DNA of 64,000 bases, from NCBI GenBank assembly GCA_963778945.1, contig CAVZWL010000014.1, positions 124,001-188,000 on the forward strand. The letters run 5' to 3'. This document shows positions 56,713 to 64,000 of the stretch, one piece after another. The position numbers were made by a program, and so were the translations under genes. This stretch comes from Fen-1254 sp963778945. Its GTDB lineage: Bacteria; Bacteroidota; Ignavibacteria; UBA10030. The notes beneath the pieces were generated by a model, which saw nothing but the letters and a program-made list of their open reading frames with translations, was not told the DNA's origin and searched no databases. Numbering within the stretch: position 1 is the stretch's first letter; the number at the start of each line of letters is the position of its first letter.

Positions 56713-58107
56713 TCAGATATGAATAGCAACGCCGTACGCCTCTCCTGCAGCCTCCATAATCGCTTCCGATAATGTCGGATGCGCGTGCATCGTTGCGTGC
56801 AGTTCATGCCATGTCGTCTCCAGCGCTTTCGCGGTAACGAGTTCCGCGATCATTTCTGTTGCTTCGGATCCAACAATATGTGCACCGAGCAATTCGCCGT
56901 ATTTTTCGTCAAAAATTAATTTAACCGCTCCTTCGGATTCACCGAGCGCCATCGATTTTCCGAGCGGGCGGAATGGGAAACGTCCGATTTTAATTTTGTA
57001 GCCTTTTGCCAGCGCAGCTTCTTCCGTCAACCCGACGCTTGCAACCTGAGGCTGACAATAGGTACAGCCGGGGATATTTGTTCGATCTATACCGTGAACT
57101 GCTCTTCCGGCGATATGATCGGCAGCTACGATACCTTCATGCGAGGCCACATGAGCGAGCAGCGGAGGACCCGCGACATCGCCGATAGCATAAAGCGCAT
57201 CTACATTTGTTTTACAAAATTCGTTTGTTTGAATGAATCCTTTTTCCAGCTTGACGCCTGCATCTTCAAGTCCCAGGTTTTCAATGTTTCCCTGAACGCC
57301 GATCGCCATGAGAGCAACTTCGGCCTTCAATTCCCTTTTCCCTTTTACATCGGAAATAATAACCGTCACTTCATCCTGCGCGGCGACCGACTCGACCTTC
57401 GTACCTGTTAATATTTCGATTCCCGACTTTTTTAAACTCGTTTCGACAATCCTGACATTTTCCTTGTCTTCTACGGGAAGTATATTCGGCATCATTTCTA
57501 CGACGGTAACTTTCGTACCGAAGGTATTATAGAAATATGCAAACTCTATGCCGATAGCTCCTCCGCCGAGGATAAGCATTGTTTTCGGCTGTTCTGCCAA
57601 AGTCATTGCCTCGGTGCTGCTTATAATTTTTTTCCGATCGATGACAACACCGGGAATGGTTCGCGGTCTTCCACCCGTTGCAAGTATAATATTCTTTGCC
57701 TTAATCGATTTTGCAGTTTCTCCGCCGTTTGATACTTCGAGGGAATAATTTCCTGTCAATTTGGCCGTTCCTTTGACAATGTCGATTTTATTTTTTTTCA
57801 TCAAATATTCGACGCCCTTGGATATCCGTTCCGAAATTCCGCGGCTCCGGGCTATAATCTTTGAAAAGTCAAAACCCAGACCTGTATGGGTAATGCCGAA
57901 TTCTGAGGAGCGTTTGAAGATCGAGTAGAGTTCGGCGCTGCGGAGCAGCGCTTTTGTCGGTATGCAGCCCCAGTTCAAGCACACACCTCCTAGTTTATCC
58001 CGTTCTACGAGTACCACTGTAAGCCCATGCTGAGCCGCTCTGATAGCAGCTACATAACCGCCGGGCCCTCCTCCTATTATTGCGACATCATAATGTCGTT
58101 CAGTCAT
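56713..58107 (-). CDS. lpdA: Dihydrolipoyl dehydrogenase (E3)
   Basis: About 464 residues. FAD-dependent regeneration of oxidised lipoamide. The FAD motif is VAIIGGGPGGYVAAIRAAQ, the redox disulfide GGVCLNWGCIPTKAL, the NAD motif ILGGGAIGIEFAYFYNTFG, and the C-terminal His-Glu pair is in HAHPTLSEAI. I start at the ATG at 58107 with AAAGGA upstream; the frame extends to 58176 without signal. It heads the long minus-strand run that goes down to sucD. Confidence 0.95.
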   Translation of the reverse strand: MTERHYDVAIIGGGPGGYVAAIRAAQHGLTVVLVERDKLGGVCLNWGCIPTKALLRSAELYSIFKRSSEFGITHTGLGFDFSKIIARSRGISERISKGVEYLMKKNKIDIVKGTAKLTGNYSLEVSNGGETAKSIKAKNIILATGGRPRTIPGVVIDRKKIISSTEAMTLAEQPKTMLILGGGAIGIEFAYFYNTFGTKVTVVEMMPNILPVEDKENVRIVETSLKKSGIEILTGTKVESVAAQDEVTVIISDVKGKRELKAEVALMAIGVQGNIENLGLEDAGVKLEKGFIQTNEFCKTNVDALYAIGDVAGPPLLAHVASHEGIVAADHIAGRAVHGIDRTNIPGCTYCQPQVASVGLTEEAALAKGYKIKIGRFPFRPLGKSMALGESEGAVKLIFDEKYGELLGAHIVGSEATEMIAELVTAKALETTWHELHATMHAHPTLSEAIMEAAGEAYGVAIHI

Positions 58108-58293
58108 GCTCTTCCTTTCAAGTTTTCTTCCGGCAAAATATAACCAGAACTCAAACGAAATACAATGAAGGGGCAACTCTCATCTGCCTTCCCGTTTGTC
58201 TATTGAACACATAACGAGCCTTTGCAAGTTCCTTTTTCTTTCTTCCAGGCATCCAAGCAAAAAAATGCCAATCAAAGAAATATATATTTTTTA

Positions 58294-58322
58294 TTGATTA
58301 TCTTTCACTTTTAAGGTAATAT
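58294..58322 (+). promoter_or_regulatory. Likely promoter of smpB-tyrS-pdaD
   Basis: TTGATT (58294-58299), 17 bases, TAATAT (58317-58322). The match to the sigma-70 consensus is good, and the ATG of smpB follows about 12 bases after the expected start, a very short leader. The surrounding gap 58108-58340 also should hold the divergent lpdA promoter, which I could not place. Confidence 0.5.
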
Positions 58323-58340
58323 TAAATAAAAATTTTACGG

Positions 58341-58799
58341 ATGGTTGAGTCAAAAGCACGGGTTCTCATCAGCAATAGAAAAGCGCGGCACGAGTACTTC
58401 ATTTTAGAAACACTTGAAGCGGGCATCGTTCTATGCGGAACGGAAGTAAAATCGATCCGGAAGGGAAACGCAAATCTTCAGGATAGCTTTGCTGTCCTGC
58501 GGAACGGAGAGGTGTGGGTCGAAGGGATGCACATTAGTCCGTATGAACAAGGAACGACAAACAGTCATATTCCCAAGCGCAAACGGAAGCTTTTACTGCA
58601 GAAAAAAGAAATCAGGAAATTGGCTGTTAAAGGAAACGATAAGGGTTTGACTCTGATTCCCTTGTCGGTTTATTTCAAGGGACCTTATGCAAAAGTCGAA
58701 CTCGGTGTAGCACGCGGTAAGAAAACATATGACAAGCGCCAGGCAATTGCCGAACGCGATGCAAAACGAAATTTAGACAGAATCCGAAGGAGAAGTTAG
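58341..58799 (+). CDS. smpB: SsrA-binding protein (tmRNA partner)
   Basis: 152 residues. Binds tmRNA and delivers it to stalled ribosomes. RKARHEYFILETLEAGIVLC, GTEVKSIRKGNANLQDSFA, MHISPYEQGT and the C-terminal GKKTYDKRQAIAERDAKRNL are all standard SmpB elements. It has only a weak ribosome-binding site. The tmRNA gene itself is not in the window. tyrS follows 6 bp later. Confidence 0.95.
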   Translation: MVESKARVLISNRKARHEYFILETLEAGIVLCGTEVKSIRKGNANLQDSFAVLRNGEVWVEGMHISPYEQGTTNSHIPKRKRKLLLQKKEIRKLAVKGNDKGLTLIPLSVYFKGPYAKVELGVARGKKTYDKRQAIAERDAKRNLDRIRRRS

Positions 58800-58805
58800 T
58801 AAAAA

Positions 58806-60023
58806 TTGTTTCCATCTATCAACGAACAAATGGACATCATTAAACGAGGCGCTTCGGAAATCATTCCGGAAGAGGATCTTGTACGTAAACTCGAACGATC
58901 CATCAAATTAGACAAACCGCTCAACATCAAACTCGGCTGCGATCCCAGCCGCCCTGATCTTCATCTCGGCCATTCCGTCGTTCTTCGTAAACTTCGGCAA
59001 TTTCAAGATCTGGGACATCAGGCAATTCTCATTATCGGCGATTTTACCGGAATGATCGGAGACCCCTCGGGCAAAAGCAAAACGCGCCCTTCCCTGACGC
59101 TTGAAGAAACGCACCAGAACGGGGAAAGCTATTTTGACCAGGCTTCGATCATTCTTGATCCACAAAAAGCAAAGATGCTTTATAATTCCGAGTGGCTCAA
59201 CAAAATGAACTTTGCAGAAGTCATACGCCTTGCCAGTAAATATACGGTTGCGCGTATGCTCGAAAGAGATGACTTTACGCTGCGCTATAAGTCGGGAGAA
59301 GCTATCAGTGTTCATGAGTTTCTTTATCCTCTCGCACAGGCAATGGATTCTGTCGCCATCAAAGCCGATGTCGAATTGGGCGGCACGGATCAAAAATTCA
59401 ATCTTCTTGTCGGGAGAGATATACAGCGGGAATTCGGACTTGAACCGCAGATTACGCTGACTATGCCGATTCTCATCGGCACAGACGGCACGGAAAAAAT
59501 GAGCAAATCGCTCGGAAATTATATAGGAATCAGCGACAGCCCTAAAGAAATATTTGGAAAAACGCTGAGTATTCCGGATGCACTCCTCTCGACATACTTT
59601 GAACTCGCGACTGATGTTCCAAAAGAGAAACTCGCCTCCATTAAGAAATCCCTTGCCGATTCTTCGATCAATCCGAGGGACATCAAACGGGAGCTTGCAC
59701 GTACGATTGTCCGCATGTATTATTCACAAGAAGCCGGAGAGCAGGCAGAGGAAGAATTCGACAGGATTTTTATTTCGAAAAACGTTCCGAGCGACATCGA
59801 GACCCTGAAATTAACTGCATCTCAAGCTGCTTCCAATGTCGGAACTTTGATATCGGAAGTTAAACTTGCCTCTTCGAAAAGTGAAGCGCGCCGGCTTATC
59901 GAACAGGGGGGCGTAAGTATCGACGGCGAGCGTATAACAGATTTTAACGCAGCGGTTCCTGTCAAAGAAGAGTTTATTATCAAAGTCGGCAAACGAAAAT
60001 TTTTAAAGATTTTAAAACAATAA
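58806..60023 (+). CDS. tyrS: Tyrosyl-tRNA synthetase
   Basis: 405 residues, class I. LGCDPSRPDLHLGHSVVL is the HIGH region, TEKMSKSLGNYIG the KMSKS loop, and the C-terminal S4 domain (SKSEARRLIEQGGVSIDGER) follows. GGTDQKFNLLVGR is the usual ATP-binding segment. The TTG start at 58806 is supported by the typical N-terminus FPSINEQMDIIKRGA and by the tight spacing to smpB. No frameshift. Confidence 0.95.
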   Translation: MFPSINEQMDIIKRGASEIIPEEDLVRKLERSIKLDKPLNIKLGCDPSRPDLHLGHSVVLRKLRQFQDLGHQAILIIGDFTGMIGDPSGKSKTRPSLTLEETHQNGESYFDQASIILDPQKAKMLYNSEWLNKMNFAEVIRLASKYTVARMLERDDFTLRYKSGEAISVHEFLYPLAQAMDSVAIKADVELGGTDQKFNLLVGRDIQREFGLEPQITLTMPILIGTDGTEKMSKSLGNYIGISDSPKEIFGKTLSIPDALLSTYFELATDVPKEKLASIKKSLADSSINPRDIKRELARTIVRMYYSQEAGEQAEEEFDRIFISKNVPSDIETLKLTASQAASNVGTLISEVKLASSKSEARRLIEQGGVSIDGERITDFNAAVPVKEEFIIKVGKRKFLKILKQ

Positions 60024-60056
60024 ACATCTATTCAATTAAAATTCGGAGATGAAAAA

Positions 60057-60602
60057 TTGTTCACCCCCACAAAAATGTTTTTTACGAAGGGCGTAGGACG
60101 TCATAAAGATTATTTACAATCATTTGAACTTTCATTGCGTGATGCCGGTATTGAAAAATGCAACATCGTTACGGTGTCCAGCATTTATCCCCCCGGATGC
60201 AAGCGAATTCCGAAAGACGACGGCGTCAAGCTTCTCAGTTCGGGACAAATTACATTTACAGTTATGGCGCGCAATGCAACAAATGAACCGAACCGCCTGA
60301 TTGCTTCCTCCATCGGCGTTGCGCAGCCCGCAGACGATTCAGTTTACGGCTATCTTTCCGAACACCATCCATTCGGAGAAACCGATGAACGCGCCGGTGA
60401 GTATGCGGAAGATCTTGCGGCAACGATGCTGGCTACGACACTTGGCGTTCAATTTGACCCCAACACGGCATGGGATGAACGCGAGAAGATCTTTAAAATG
60501 TCAGGCAAAATTATACGAACTTTTAATATCACACAATCTGCTGAAGGAGATAAAAACGGCTTATGGACGACAGTCGTTGCCTGTGCCGTACTTCTACCTT
60601 AA
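60057..60602 (+). CDS. pdaD: Pyruvoyl-dependent arginine decarboxylase
   Basis: 181 residues. Makes agmatine from arginine for polyamine synthesis. The self-cleaving serine that gives the pyruvoyl group is in CNIVTVSSIYPPGCK near residue 43; GYLSEHHPFGETDERAGEYA is also characteristic of the family. The start is a TTG at 60057 with CGGAG upstream, 33 bp after tyrS. Polyamine partners (agmatinase and others) are not in the window. The enzyme is typical of archaea, chlamydia and the Bacteroidetes/Chlorobi group. Confidence 0.92.
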   Translation: MFTPTKMFFTKGVGRHKDYLQSFELSLRDAGIEKCNIVTVSSIYPPGCKRIPKDDGVKLLSSGQITFTVMARNATNEPNRLIASSIGVAQPADDSVYGYLSEHHPFGETDERAGEYAEDLAATMLATTLGVQFDPNTAWDEREKIFKMSGKIIRTFNITQSAEGDKNGLWTTVVACAVLLP

Positions 60603-60665
60603 ATTTATAGCTGATTTGTACAAGGGCGTTTTAATTATCTCATCGGTTTAAGAGAAGGTATCCGA

Positions 60666-61506
60666 ATGAAAATCCTTGTGCCCAGTTTTGATCCTATAAA
60701 ATCACATTGTGAAATCTGCAGATCCCATGAGATTTTCCTTCATGCAATTGACTATAAAGGGATTCGGGTTTATCGTGCAGCAACTGCAAAGTGCAGTTTA
60801 TGAACCCTCAGTATTCTGATCTTCACCTCAAGAAATATTATTCCGATTTTACTTTCGAGGAACCTGAATGGGATGAAGCTCATCTGACGCTCACGGTTAC
60901 TATCTTTCACTCATCGAACGATACACTCCAAACAAAGGCCACATTCTGGATATCGGTGCCGGAAAGGGACATTGTCTTATCGCCGCCAGACAGCGAGGCT
61001 GGAATCCGATCGGATACGATGTCGATGAAAAATCCGAAATTCATATCAGCAAGAAAATCGGCATTGATATCCTCTGCGGTGATTTTGTTAAAATTCCCTG
61101 GGAACGCGAATCTTTCGATGCAGTCTATATGCATCAGGTCATCGAACATTTAAAATCGCCTGTTCCATATCTCGAGATTATTTATTCCATACTCAAAAAG
61201 GATGGAATTCTCTTCGTTGCACAGCCGAATATCGAATCTCTTTCAATCGTGGTCAAGCGCTGCCTGGAGAAGATCGGTTTGAGGAAAAAAAACATCGGTG
61301 CCTACTACGGCACGGAAGGACATCTTTGTATGATACTCCTCAGACTCTTGCATTTCCTTCGTAAATTTGGATTTCAAGTTCTCTACACGAGAAGCTGTCA
61401 CAAGGTAAGGCCTCATCAATCTGCGCTAAAACGATTCTTCCTTCGAAACGTTATCGAGGTAGTTCCATGGAAATCGACCTTCCTTGTCGTCGCTCGCAAA
61501 ATATAA
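60666..61506 (+). CDS. Class I SAM methyltransferase with zinc-ribbon N-terminus, frameshifted
   Basis: Reconstructed from three frames. The first part, MKILVPSFDPIKSHCEICRS, has CxxC. After a missing base near 60774, the second CxxC (CSNCKVQFMNPQYSDLHL) follows. After a shift near 60895, YYLSLIERYTPNKGHILDIG and AGKGHCLIAARQRGWNPIGY give AdoMet motif I. The last frame has MHQVIEHLKSPVPYLEIIYS. Rejoined length is about 280 residues. The layout is that of Methyltransf_23 enzymes that act on sugars, lipids or small molecules, often near cell-surface genes. Substrate unknown. Confidence 0.8.
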
Positions 61507-61928
61507 TATTCCAGGCTGGGGGGGGCAAAAAAAGACATCCTCGAATTGCCGCAATCAATGATTTTCCCCTTCCCTCGATACCGCCTAAAAAGAATATATC
61601 TCTTCCAGCAGCTTCTCGATCAATTTTACGCGAAGTCCCTGCAGCCGATTACATTAGACTGCCGGAAGAATGGATGTGTACAATTCGAAAATATTCGCTT
61701 TTACACTTCCCTGTAACATCATTCGGCTTTGACTTCAAATTTATTTTTTTTCAAAATAAATCGATTGAAGAGATCGGGAAATCGATCCACCCTATGATAG
61801 CCCACATTTACGGATCGGCTGTGTGAAGAATGATCAGAACCCATCATTCATTTCCCTCATATTCCTGTATTTCCCTTGGCCGTATCTATTCAATCACATT
61901 GCTCCGACCGCTTACTTCCCTCGATGTC
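61507..61928. other. Gap without a convincing gene
   Basis: 422 bp between the methyltransferase and rsmI. A plus-strand frame from before 61507 to 61826 is open (ending SIHPMIAHIYGSAV) but overlaps the end of the methyltransferase and has no start signal. Other frames are short. It holds a G-tract near 61518 and T/A tracts. A decayed or frameshifted gene is possible. Confidence 0.5.
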
Positions 61929-62607
61929 TCATCGAACCCCTTCGATGACTACGACAAATTCACCTTTGCGATTGTCCTTGAGGAACTCTTCATAGAGTTT
62001 GGGCGCCTTGCCGTAATAGAATTTTTCCGTGGGCATGGTGAGATCAAAACCGACACAAATCTTTCTCTCCTGCCCATACACATCTGCAATATCACGCAGC
62101 AACTGGACCAGTCGATACGGTGTGTCCATGACAACAACTGTCCTTTTTTCTTTTTTCAATTCTTTTAATTCTGCAATACGCCGTTCCCGCTTTGGAGAAA
62201 GGAACCCATGAAAAACGAAACGATCAATGGCAAATCCGGAAGTAATGAGCGCAGGCATAAGCGATGAGGCGCCGGGTATCGGCACAATACGAATACCCGC
62301 TTGAATAGCGCGATGTACGAGTTCCTTTCCTGGATCCGAAAATACCGGTGTCCCCGCATCGGAGATGAGTGCAACCGATTTCCCCTCCTGCAGTAAGCCG
62401 ATGATAATAGAGCTAATCGCAATTTCATTGTGTTCATTTAATTCTTCAATCGGTTTTTCGATCTGGTAATGATGGAGGAGGCTTCAATCCTTCTTTACGT
62501 TCTTCACACACGACAACGTCGATTTCTTTGAGAATTTTTAAAGCCCGAAGAGTTATATCTTCATAATTGCCAATCGGTGTAGCCACAAGATAAAGGAGAC
62601 CAATCAT
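61929..62607 (-). CDS. rsmI: 16S rRNA 2'-O-ribose C1402 methyltransferase, with a frameshift
   Basis: About 226 residues, tetrapyrrole-methylase fold. Starts MIGLLYLVATPIGNYEDITL at 62607. A shift near 62475 separates this from KPIEELNEHNE; then come VALISDAGTPVFSDPGKELV and IVPIPGASSLMPALITSGF, the AdoMet site. DTPYRLVQLLRDIADV is also standard. It methylates C1402 in the decoding centre together with RsmH. It is downstream of the AI-2E-type gene by 6 bp. Confidence 0.92.
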
Positions 62608-62613
62608 ATCTGT

Positions 62614-63918
62614 CTATCGTTTTATTCCGCCGTGAACCGGGGTTATTCCGTTTTTCCGGCGGGTCTCCCAGTCCCGAACGAACAGAACAATCAAAGCCGA
62701 TGTAGGCACAGCGATTAAGAGGCCGACAACTCCGAGAAAATACATGAAAACCAGCAACGAGAGAATAAGCAGAAGCGGATGCAGTCCCACTTTATTGCCG
62801 ACAATTTTCGGAGAAAGAAATACTACCTCGAGAATGTGAAGAAAACCGATCGAGCCGACTGCAAATGCCAGTTTTAGCAGAGCCGGCGGATCGCTGAAAA
62901 GTGCAGATATGGATGAGAGAAAGAGAATAGCTCCCAGGCCAAAATAGGGAATAAGATCGAATACAGCGCCAAGCAGGCCGAGCAGTAAAGCATACTTGAT
63001 GCCAATGATGGAAAAAAGAATTGCAATGATAGTACCCTGAACACAGGCGACAAGCAGCACTCCTCTGAGATAATGTCCTACAAGTTCGTCTGCTTGAGCC
63101 ATAAGATCGGCTATTCTGTCACGGTTATGACGCGGGAAAAGCATTTTGAACCTGTGCGTAATTTTATGGAAATCGGTAAGAAAATAAAACGTCAGGAAAG
63201 GAATGATGGCAATGTAGAAAATCTGAGTAATAAATCCGCTGATGCTGCTCATCACCGTACCAAGACCAGCTAACACAGCTTTGAGGATATCTTCAAAACG
63301 CGGCGTCAAATGGCTTGCGAATGAATTGCGCAATTCCGTCGAACTAATGCCGTATCGTTCCAAGATGACCACAAGTTTGCTGTTCCATAACGCATCGCTG
63401 TATTCATTCGTCAGCTTTGCAAGTGATTCCAGCACCCCTTCAAACTGAGTTAATGCCAGAGGAAGCACAAAAAATATGATCAAAGTAATTCCCGAAAGAA
63501 ACAGCAGTATAATAACCAAGGAACTCACCCAGCGCGCTATTTTCCTCTGCGTCAGCCAATCGACGACCGGATTGAGCGTGTATGCAAAAATGAAAGAAAC
63601 AAGAAAGGGAACGAGAATAGGCGAGATTGAGTCGATAAACCACAATGCAAACAGCACAATACCGAGCCACATTAAATTGCGCGCCAGAATATATCGGCGC
63701 AAGGGATAGAGAAGAAACAAAAGTGCGCCGAGAACGAGAAAAGGAGAAACGATCGAATGGATCGTATAGATAAGCACAAGGAGCAAGAGAACCCCCCCCA
63801 CGAGCAGCACGATCTCGATCCTGCCGAGTGAAGCAAAGACGGAATCCCACTTCAAATCCTTAAGCTGATCCTCCTCTGCCGCCCTCTCTATCCCCTTCTT
63901 AGGTTTCTTTGCGGACAT
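62614..63918 (-). CDS. AI-2E family transporter (TqsA/PerM-like permease)
   Basis: 434 residues with about eight membrane segments, for example IVLLVGGVLLLLVLIYTI and IEIVLL before it. The family signature region is PILVPFLVSFIFAYTLNPVV, followed late by GLLGAVFDLIPYFGLGAILF. An N-terminal cytoplasmic part is lysine-rich. Members export autoinducer-2 or act in Na/H exchange or lipid-linked processes; sequence does not decide. The start codon follows the dut stop directly (TAAATG). Confidence 0.88.
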   Translation of the reverse strand: MSAKKPKKGIERAAEEDQLKDLKWDSVFASLGRIEIVLLVGGVLLLLVLIYTIHSIVSPFLVLGALLFLLYPLRRYILARNLMWLGIVLFALWFIDSISPILVPFLVSFIFAYTLNPVVDWLTQRKIARWVSSLVIILLFLSGITLIIFFVLPLALTQFEGVLESLAKLTNEYSDALWNSKLVVILERYGISSTELRNSFASHLTPRFEDILKAVLAGLGTVMSSISGFITQIFYIAIIPFLTFYFLTDFHKITHRFKMLFPRHNRDRIADLMAQADELVGHYLRGVLLVACVQGTIIAILFSIIGIKYALLLGLLGAVFDLIPYFGLGAILFLSSISALFSDPPALLKLAFAVGSIGFLHILEVVFLSPKIVGNKVGLHPLLLILSLLVFMYFLGVVGLLIAVPTSALIVLFVRDWETRRKNGITPVHGGIKR

Positions 63919-64000
63919 TTATCGTATCTCCTTGGCAGCGATTCCGGAATGGCCAAACCCCCCCGCACCTCGCTGTGATTCATTCAATGTTTCCGTTTCC
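63919..64000 (-). CDS. dut: dUTP diphosphatase, C-terminal end (cut by window edge)
   Basis: The last 26 codons are visible. ETLNESQRGAGGFGHSG is the conserved C-terminal motif V (RGxGGFGSTG), the flexible arm that closes over the dUTP substrate. A short tail (IAAKEIR) follows before TAA at 63919. The next gene starts immediately, so the two are probably coupled. Confidence 0.85.
   Translation of the reverse strand, partial: ETETLNESQRGAGGFGHSGIAAKEIR

Noticed and set aside
61467..61826. Plus-strand 119-codon frame after the methyltransferase
   Set aside because: It overlaps the methyltransferase end, has no start signal and shows no recognisable domain.

Overview
The window is a stretch of a bacterial chromosome dominated by housekeeping genes. 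It carries no phage, plasmid or CRISPR signature. The content (fused 2-oxoacid dehydrogenase E1, FadL-type porin, Bacteroidetes-style IleS2, an RNase G with an acidic insert in its S1 domain, LemA-GIDE pair, pyruvoyl arginine decarboxylase) suggests the Fibrobacteres-Chlorobi-Bacteroidetes group, perhaps near Ignavibacteria. That placement is inference from gene style, not from a marker tree.

Layout. 1-13 kb: comB (cut by the edge), gcvT, talC, rng, SRP RNA, tRNA-Ala, mazG, phoH, a LysM/lipoprotein pair, radC, a TPR-plus-binding-domain protein and an ABC exporter. 13-24 kb: guaA, then an accessory island. The island holds a type III restriction-modification locus with a HEPN/Abi gene between mod and res. 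An IS3-type element splits mod, and a second transposon lies just upstream. 24-30 kb: GNAT, methyltransferase, rhomboid, lemA-GIDE between two ~128-bp imperfect direct repeats, and a secreted Trp/Tyr-rich protein. 30-37.4 kb: rluD, lspA, dksA-like, ileS, punA, divIVA and yggS, in an order that matches the ylmE-divIVA-ileS-ylyA-lspA-ylyB neighbourhood of Firmicutes. 37.5-46 kb: TPR protein, aroE, rplU-rpmA, mdh, a FadL porin, an RsbW-like kinase and a beta-CASP RNase. 46-58 kb: one long minus-strand run (lpdA, lipB, fused E1, E2, lipA, psd, pssA, purS, purQ, tatA, gatA, sucD, then ndk) with overlaps or very short gaps. 58-64 kb: smpB-tyrS-pdaD, a broken methyltransferase, rsmI, an AI-2E-family permease and the end of dut.

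Two features run across the window. First, many core genes (guaA, rplU, rpmA, mdh, ndk, sucD, gatA, purQ, purS, lipA, rsmI and others) carry one or more single-base frameshifts, some in homopolymers, while 24-36 kb and 52.6-60.6 kb have none. I read these as base-level sequence errors and give reconstructed gene limits. Only the IS-split mod looks like a true inactivation. Second, several intergenic gaps hold degenerate 7-bp tandem repeats with a different heptamer in each gap.

The most interesting items are the HEPN-containing type III RM locus with a precisely datable IS insertion, the GIHH variant of the class I synthetase signature in IleS, the paired repeats around lemA-GIDE, the heptamer arrays, and a two-hairpin element at about 29.7 kb that could be a small RNA.
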